This document shows, piece by piece, positions 42,304 to 47,498 of a stretch of DNA of 47,498 nucleotides. The DNA is taken from positions 1 through 47,498 of the forward strand of contig CAJUJP010000010.1 in NCBI GenBank assembly GCA_910586615.1, read 5' to 3'. Within the stretch, counting starts at the first letter, position 1; every line of letters begins with the position of its first letter. The stretch is from an uncultured Lachnospiraceae bacterium (GTDB lineage: Bacteria > Bacillota > Clostridia > Lachnospirales > Lachnospiraceae). The notes beneath the pieces were generated by a model, which ran no database searches, was not told the DNA's origin, and saw nothing but the letters and a program-made list of their open reading frames with translations. Both the position numbers and the translations under genes were made by a program.

Positions 42304-43404
42304 ATGAAACGTGACACAATTTTAATCTTTGAAGACAATGCAATCGACCGATCAATCCTGGCCGAATTATTCCGGTCAGAGTATAAGATTCTGGAAGCCG
42401 AGAACGGCAAGGAGGGTATAGCGCTTTTAAACGCCCATTTTGCTTCTATTGCCATTGTTCTGCTGGACAACATCATGCCTGTGATGGACGGTTTTGCAGT
42501 GCTGGAATGCCTGAAGGAAAAGAACATTGTAAATAAGGTTCCTTTTATCATGGTCACCGGGGAAACCTCTCCGGAACTGGAACGAAAAGGTTACGAGTAC
42601 GGGATTGTAAGTTATGTCAAGAAGCCTTATCAGCCGGATGTGGTGAAGCAGGTGGTTCACAATGCCATCGGGTGGTTCAAGTATAAAATGCAGCTTGAGC
42701 TGATGGTCAAGAAACAGAACATCAATATTCAGAAGCAGAACAGTGTCTTACGGCAGCAGACAAAGAAACTGAATCATGTGAATGAGATCCTGATTGATTC
42801 GCTGAGCAACATTGTGGAATTCAGAAATATGGAGTCCAAGCAGCATATCAAGAGAATCCGGGAGTATTCCCTGTGCCTTGGAAAGAGCGTCATGAAGCTT
42901 TATCCGGAGTATGAACTGACGCCGGAGAAGCTGATACAGATCGGCTGGGCCTCTTCTCTTCATGATATCGGCAAGATCGCTATTCCGGACAGTATTATCC
43001 TGAAGCCGGCGAAACTGACAAAGGATGAATTTGAGTTGATCAAATCCCATACCACCAAGGGTTCGGAGATTATTCAGCATAGAGTCCGCCTGAATGACAG
43101 AGCGATTTTTGAGTATGCCTATGATATTGCCAGACATCATCATGAGAAATATGACGGCAAGGGTTATCCTGACGGGCTTAAAGGAGATGAGATCAGCATA
43201 GCGGCGCAGATCGTTTCTCTGGTGGATGTGTATGATGCGCTGACTTCGAAGCGTGTATATAAGGTTGCCTATGAATCAGATAAAGCATATCAGATGATTT
43301 TGAACGGACACAGCGGTGCGTTCTCGCCCAAGCTTTTAAAAGCATTTGCGGAAGTGAAGTCAAGGTTTGAGAGCCTGCTTGCCATGTACCGGGATGAGGA
43401 TTGA
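42304..43404 (+). CDS. Response regulator with HD-GYP output domain
   Basis: This is a 366-residue protein. The receiver (residues 1-120) has ILIFEDNAIDRSILAELF and acceptor Asp55 in LLDNIMPVMDGF. A coiled-coil linker (about 125-165, KKQNINIQKQNSVLRQQTKKL) follows. The HD-GYP domain has HDIGKIAIPDSIILKPAKL (His220) and HHHEKYDGKGYPDGLKGDEI. The expected activity is c-di-GMP hydrolysis in the cytoplasm, controlled by phosphorylation. It has the same architecture as the protein at 29281 and lies 114 bases after the FapA-like gene, probably in one transcript with it. A terminator follows at 43481-43514. Confidence 0.94.
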   Translation: MKRDTILIFEDNAIDRSILAELFRSEYKILEAENGKEGIALLNAHFASIAIVLLDNIMPVMDGFAVLECLKEKNIVNKVPFIMVTGETSPELERKGYEYGIVSYVKKPYQPDVVKQVVHNAIGWFKYKMQLELMVKKQNINIQKQNSVLRQQTKKLNHVNEILIDSLSNIVEFRNMESKQHIKRIREYSLCLGKSVMKLYPEYELTPEKLIQIGWASSLHDIGKIAIPDSIILKPAKLTKDEFELIKSHTTKGSEIIQHRVRLNDRAIFEYAYDIARHHHEKYDGKGYPDGLKGDEISIAAQIVSLVDVYDALTSKRVYKVAYESDKAYQMILNGHSGAFSPKLLKAFAEVKSRFESLLAMYRDED

Positions 43405-43480
43405 TATTGACAATATCAATATCGTGGGGTATATACAGTGCGGTATTTGGCCTTGCGGGAGACAGATTAGATGATAACAG

Positions 43481-43514
43481 GACAGATTGCGGAAGCGGCA
43501 GTCTGTCTTTTTTT
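43481..43514 (+). terminator. Intrinsic terminator after the second REC-HD-GYP gene
   Basis: GACAGATTGC (43481-43490) pairs with GCAGTCTGTC (43498-43507) with one G-T pair over a 7-base loop, followed by seven T. Confidence 0.88.
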
Positions 43515-43529
43515 GTTGTGTTACAAAAA

Positions 43530-43573
43530 TGTACCTTACCTGTACCCGGTCTGTAACCCGGGTCTGATATGAT
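43530..43573 (+). promoter_or_regulatory. Activator-type promoter with three 11-base-spaced direct repeats
   Basis: TGTACC (43530), TGTACC (43541) and TGTAAC (43552) recur every 11 bases. An extended -10, TGATATGAT (-10 hexamer 43568-43573), follows. No good -35 exists at the right distance; the repeats lie there instead. Direct repeats with one-turn spacing overlapping a poor -35 are typical of OmpR-family activation, making the regulator at 27469 a candidate. Confidence 0.6.
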
Positions 43574-43681
43574 TTTTGTATAGAATGGTGTATGGATAAG
43601 GTGCCGGATACCATGGAAGAAAAGCAGGCAAAATAGTGCCTGCGGCCATATTCGCAGGCTGAGCAGAAATGGAGGATTATG

Positions 43682-44350
43682 ATGGAAGCAATCGTGAAAG
43701 CTACGGGTTTAAAGAAATATTACGGAGAAGGAGAGACACTTGTGAAGGCGCTTGACGGCGTTGATCTGGAAATCGAGAGGGGAAAGTTTACCGCTATCAT
43801 AGGTACCAGCGGCAGCGGAAAGTCTACACTGCTCAACATGCTGGGCGGTCTGGATGTGCCGGGCGAGGGAAGCGTCAGGATTGGCGGGCAGGAGCTTGCA
43901 AGACTGAATGCGGAGCAGGCCACGATTTTCAGGCGTAAACAGATCGGATTTATTTTTCAGAATTACAATCTTATACCGGTGCTGACTGTGTGGGAAAATA
44001 TTATTTTTCCGATTTCACTGGACGGACGGAAGCCGGATCAGAAATTTATTATGGAAGTCGTGAAACTGCTTGGACTGGAAAACAAACTGGACAGACTGCC
44101 GAACCAGCTTTCGGGCGGACAGCAGCAGAGGGTGGCAATTGCCCGTGCGCTTGCCACGAAGCCTGCCATCATTCTGGCAGATGAGCCTACCGGTAATCTG
44201 GATTCGGAGACCAGCGGCGACGTGATCAGCCTGCTCAGGATGACCAGCGAGCAGTTCCACCAGACCATCGTGATGATCACCCATAACCCGGATATTGCAG
44301 CCTGCGCAGACCGGATCATACGAATTGAAGACGGAAGAATCGTGGAATAA
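43682..44350 (+). CDS. ABC transporter ATP-binding protein, MacB/LolD type
   Basis: This 222-residue ATPase has Walker A GTSGSGKST, Q-loop FIFQNYNL, canonical signature QLSGGQQQRVAIARAL, Walker B IILADEPTGNLDS and switch MITHNPD. It is paralogous to 36214-36873 but keeps the standard LSGGQ. The ATG at 43682 is 6 bases after GGAGG (43671-43675); the ATG at 43679 is only 3 bases away and less likely. Transcription probably starts at the repeat-controlled promoter upstream. Its partner is the permease at 44504. Confidence 0.95.
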   Translation: MEAIVKATGLKKYYGEGETLVKALDGVDLEIERGKFTAIIGTSGSGKSTLLNMLGGLDVPGEGSVRIGGQELARLNAEQATIFRRKQIGFIFQNYNLIPVLTVWENIIFPISLDGRKPDQKFIMEVVKLLGLENKLDRLPNQLSGGQQQRVAIARALATKPAIILADEPTGNLDSETSGDVISLLRMTSEQFHQTIVMITHNPDIAACADRIIRIEDGRIVE

Positions 44351-44503
44351 ATGGACGGAAAATAGAAGGCAGAGAAATGTTGGGGTACTGAGAAAATCAG
44401 GATCTGTGGAAATGAGAAGAGGCAGGACAACAGAAAACAAACAGGAAAACAGAAAATAAACAGCAAGGTAAAGAATAGAAAAGATGAAGAAAGGGCAGTA
44501 AAA

Positions 44504-47041
44504 ATGTTTCAACCAATATCTGTGATAAGCAAACGGATTTTCAAACAGAATAGAGGACGCAATCTGGTGGCGGTTCTGGCCATTGTGATGACGACGCTGA
44601 TGTTCACGACTCTTTTTGTACTGAGTCAGAGCATGAGCAAAAACATAATCGAGATGACTTTTAGACAGACCGGCTATGATGCGCAGGCATCTTTTAAGTC
44701 CATCACTGAGGAGCAGGCGGGCATGATCGCCGCTCACCCCGAGGTGGCAGAGACAGGCAACAGCATAGTGGCCGGTCTTGCAGAAGACAGGAGGGTGTCC
44801 GGACGACAGGTGGAAATGCGCTGGGCGGATGAAAGCTATGCCAGACATACCTTTTCGATGCCTGTTACCGGAAGGATGCCTGAGACAGAGGAGGAGATTG
44901 CGCTGGACACCCTGGTTCTGGACAGACTGGGAGTGGCGCATGAACCGGGAGCGCAGGTGACAATTGACTGGATCGCGGATTTGGAGACAAAGGAAGTGCA
45001 GACCTCCACGTTTACCCTGTGTGGTTTCTGGGAGGCAAATGAATCCAGCTATGCCAGTATGGCATGGGTGAGCAGAGAATTTGTCAGGAAGGCGGTAGAC
45101 TCTGCAGGCGGTGCGGCTCCTGGAAGGATGGCTGGAATCCATATGGCACAGGTGAACCTTTACAGTGACAGAGATATCGAGGGCAGCATGGACCGTATTC
45201 TGGCCGATGTGGGACTGGAGGGTCTGGAATACAATGTGAATCTGGCTTATTCTCCCGAAATGAACTATATGGCGGCGCAGGAAAGTGTGCCCATGTATCT
45301 GGGCATGGCACTTGTATTTGTGGCGGGGTATCTGATCATTTATAATATATTCCAGATTTCCGTCACTGCGGATATTCAGTTTTACGGAAAGCTTAAAACG
45401 CTGGGAACTACCAAGAAGCAGCTGCAGAAGCTGATCTACATGCAGGCCGGGCGGCTGTGCATCATCGGGATTCCGATTGGAATTTTGCTGGGTTATCTGC
45501 TGGGGGCGGTGCTGGTACCTGTGCTGATCAGCTTTCAGGCGGGCAGCGTATCCGTCAACCCTGTCATTTTCATCGGTTCCGCGCTTTTTGCCGGATTGAC
45601 CGTATTGGTCTCCTGTATGCGGCCGGCCAGACTGGCGGCAAAAGTGTCCCCCATGGAGGCACTGCGCTGCAGCGATGTGGATAAAATCCGAAAAGGCAGA
45701 AAGAAAAGACAGGGCAATGCTTCTTTGGCAGCACTGGCATGGTCAAACCTGGGAAGGAACCGGAAACGTACTGTTACCGTGATCTGCTCCCTCACTCTGG
45801 GATTGACGCTGATGAGCTGCTTTTATGCAAAGAATGCAGCTTTTGACATGGAAAAATATCTGTCCGGGCTGACCATAGCAGATTATCAGATTGATGAAGC
45901 AAGCAATGAAGCTTACATGACAGGTTATGATCCGCAAGGAAATACACTGAATAAAGAATTGGTTGAACTGGTTGAGTCAATGGATGGGCTGGAGTCTGTC
46001 GGACATCTGTACAGCCATGAGACGAAGCTTGCCCTGAATGAAAAGACTGTTGAGAATATACGGGATTTTTATACGAAAGAAATGCTGACTTCATGGGCAT
46101 CCTATGATGCGGCGGGTGTGGAGGCAATGCAGAAAGCGCTGGATCGCAGGCAGGCTTCATCGGTGATCTACGGCGCAGACGGTATCGTGCTTGATGTGTA
46201 TGGCAGAGAAGAATATTGGGAGAACGGCAGCTTTGACGCAGAACTGTTTGCCACAGGCGAGTATGTACTGGCCATCGGACCGGGAATGGAACCGGGTATA
46301 CAGGAGCAGGCCATGCCTACGGTCGGGGTGGGAGAGAAGGTGGAACTGGAAGGCCGGGAGTATACGGTCATGGCGGTGCTTAACACTCTTTCGCCGGTGA
46401 CGGAGGGCGCTTATGAGGGCGGTCCTCAGGATAATTTTTATCTGGAATTTATCATGCCTGCGGAGACTTTCCGTGAACGGTGGCCGGAGAATACTCTGCG
46501 GAAACTTTACTTTAATGTCAGTGATGAGAACATTGAAGAGGCGCAGGAGATACTGGACGGGTATTTCAAAAACACTGGATTGACTTTAGCGGTCACTTCC
46601 AGGAAATCCATGACAGAGCAGTATGACCGGGAGACCCGTTCCGGCGCTGTGATGGGGAATGTCGTCAGCATTGTGATCGCGCTGGTGGGAGTGCTGAATT
46701 TTATCAATTCCATGGTGACAGCTATTGTGTCCAGAAAGAAGGAATTTGCCATGATACAGAGTGTGGGAATGACAAAAACTCAGTTATGTAAACTGCTTGT
46801 TTTTGAAGGACTGGATTACGCCGGTTTGACTTTACTGGTCACTTATATCTTAAGTACACTGGCAGTAGGGATAGGTGTGCGGGCGATGGTGGCGGGAGGT
46901 TATACCACTTTCCGGTTTACACTGCTGCCTCTTGTGGTGTGTACGCCGATGCTGATCGCATTTGCTGTGCTGCTCCCTTATCTGTGCTTTAAAAATCTGG
47001 AAAAGGACAGTCTGGTGGAACGACTCAGGGCCATTGCCTGA
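44504..47041 (+). CDS. FtsX-domain ABC transporter permease
   Basis: This is an 845-residue permease with the same plan as the one at 36932. One helix (about 20-42), an outer domain (about 45-255), three helices (about 262-385), one helix (about 420-440), a second outer domain (about 450-705) and three helices (about 712-835). Coupling motifs YGKLKTLGTTKKQLQKLI and KKEFAMIQSVGMTKTQLCKLLVFEG mark two FtsX domains. It follows its ATPase after 153 bases of A-rich spacer that includes no clear promoter. Such proteins are often regulated by, or signal through, intramembrane-sensing kinases; export cargo is unknown. Confidence 0.92.
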   Translation: MFQPISVISKRIFKQNRGRNLVAVLAIVMTTLMFTTLFVLSQSMSKNIIEMTFRQTGYDAQASFKSITEEQAGMIAAHPEVAETGNSIVAGLAEDRRVSGRQVEMRWADESYARHTFSMPVTGRMPETEEEIALDTLVLDRLGVAHEPGAQVTIDWIADLETKEVQTSTFTLCGFWEANESSYASMAWVSREFVRKAVDSAGGAAPGRMAGIHMAQVNLYSDRDIEGSMDRILADVGLEGLEYNVNLAYSPEMNYMAAQESVPMYLGMALVFVAGYLIIYNIFQISVTADIQFYGKLKTLGTTKKQLQKLIYMQAGRLCIIGIPIGILLGYLLGAVLVPVLISFQAGSVSVNPVIFIGSALFAGLTVLVSCMRPARLAAKVSPMEALRCSDVDKIRKGRKKRQGNASLAALAWSNLGRNRKRTVTVICSLTLGLTLMSCFYAKNAAFDMEKYLSGLTIADYQIDEASNEAYMTGYDPQGNTLNKELVELVESMDGLESVGHLYSHETKLALNEKTVENIRDFYTKEMLTSWASYDAAGVEAMQKALDRRQASSVIYGADGIVLDVYGREEYWENGSFDAELFATGEYVLAIGPGMEPGIQEQAMPTVGVGEKVELEGREYTVMAVLNTLSPVTEGAYEGGPQDNFYLEFIMPAETFRERWPENTLRKLYFNVSDENIEEAQEILDGYFKNTGLTLAVTSRKSMTEQYDRETRSGAVMGNVVSIVIALVGVLNFINSMVTAIVSRKKEFAMIQSVGMTKTQLCKLLVFEGLDYAGLTLLVTYILSTLAVGIGVRAMVAGGYTTFRFTLLPLVVCTPMLIAFAVLLPYLCFKNLEKDSLVERLRAIA

Positions 47042-47098
47042 ACCATCACGGCATGATATAATTCAACTGACAGAAAAGGAAAGGATTCGGGTTGAATT

Positions 47099-47498
47099 AT
47101 GGAGAAATTCAAGAACAGATTTAAGAAAGACATACAGAGGCTGTGTGAGACATTGGAGATGGCCGTGGCAGTGATCGTGCTGGTGGGCATTGTGCTGACG
47201 ATTTTCAGCCTGCTGAGTGATTTTGAAATTTTTCATGCCATGTTAGATGATACCACGGAATTTAAGCCCTTTTTGGAGGATATTTTTGTGATCGTTATCG
47301 GTATTGAATTTCTGCAGATGCTCTGCAGGCCGAATTCAGATAACGTTATGGAAGTGTTGATCTTCCTGGTGGCACGGCATATGATCATCGGTGATACCAC
47401 ACCTATGGAGGATTTCATTTCGGTGATCAGCGTGGGGCTTCTTTGTGTATTGCGCCGGTATCTGCATGTGACGAAGGAGAAGGAGCGGAATAAAGAGA
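47099..47498 (+). CDS. PsiE-like small membrane protein, cut by the window end
   Basis: An open frame starts at ATG 47099 and runs 133 codons to the window end without a stop. After a basic, amphipathic N-terminus (MEKFKNRFKKDIQRL) come four hydrophobic segments: VAVIVLVGIVLTIFSLL, FVIVIGIEFLQML, VLIFLVARHMII and ISVISVGLLCVLRRYL. The pattern, with IVIGIEFLQML and ARHMIIGDTTP, resembles the phosphate-starvation-inducible PsiE family. The tail is Lys/Glu-rich. AAGGAAAGGA lies about 13 bases before the ATG, a rather long spacing. The physiological role of PsiE-like proteins is not known. It may belong to the ABC operon, 57 bases upstream. Confidence 0.75.
   Translation, partial: MEKFKNRFKKDIQRLCETLEMAVAVIVLVGIVLTIFSLLSDFEIFHAMLDDTTEFKPFLEDIFVIVIGIEFLQMLCRPNSDNVMEVLIFLVARHMIIGDTTPMEDFISVISVGLLCVLRRYLHVTKEKERNKE

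Overview
The window looks like chromosome from a Gram-positive, anaerobic, gut-type member of the Clostridia, most likely Lachnospiraceae. This is inferred from AGGAGG-type ribosome sites, sugar ABC importers without their own ATPase, DUF6465, PF06541 and PsiE-like membrane proteins, many SHE/DIRTPMN-type hybrid kinases, and moderate G+C. No rRNA, tRNA, CRISPR array, transposase or prophage gene was found. The taxonomic call is mine by eye and was not tested by a search.

Region 1 (275-10238) is a beta-mannoside utilisation locus. A LacI-type regulator and a divergently read AraC-type regulator precede one operon: a lipoprotein sugar-binding protein, two permeases, an AGE-family epimerase and two GH130 phosphorylases. 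Together they would import short manno-oligosaccharides, epimerise the reducing-end mannose to glucose, and phosphorolyse the chain to mannose-1-phosphate. No endomannanase, alpha-galactosidase or esterase is present here.

Region 2 (10376-16734) holds small housekeeping and envelope genes: a DUF6465 protein, a DMT exporter, and a PadR-DUF1700-DUF4097-PspC envelope-stress-like operon whose promoter carries phased palindromes. A vitamin-type ECF S component follows, broken by an apparent one-base frameshift and preceded by a structured leader. A PF06541 membrane protein closes the region.

Region 3 (16933-27198) has a membrane HD-GYP protein with a degenerate GGDEF domain, a sigma-70 (ECF) factor with a putative anti-sigma protein carrying a large external domain, a Cache-PAS hybrid histidine kinase, and a GH31 alpha-glucosidase on the opposite strand.

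Region 4 (27469-47498) is dense in signalling genes. It holds an OmpR regulator with an intramembrane-sensing kinase, a REC-HD-GYP protein, a hybrid kinase with Hpt, and a hybrid kinase fused to a C-terminal DegV (fatty-acid-binding) domain. These are followed by an ABC ATPase and FtsX-type permease, a FapA/DUF342 protein with about six N-terminal 36-residue repeats, a second REC-HD-GYP, a second ABC ATPase/permease pair, and a PsiE-like protein cut by the window end. The kinase-receiver-DegV protein and the roughly 12-kb signalling/ABC cluster around it are the best candidates for an undescribed system.

Intergenic regions carry short palindromic repeats built on the GCGAAGC mini-hairpin at three loci (1-53, 24888-24949, 39651-39760). 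Coordinates of starts were adjusted where a ribosome site decided between candidates.
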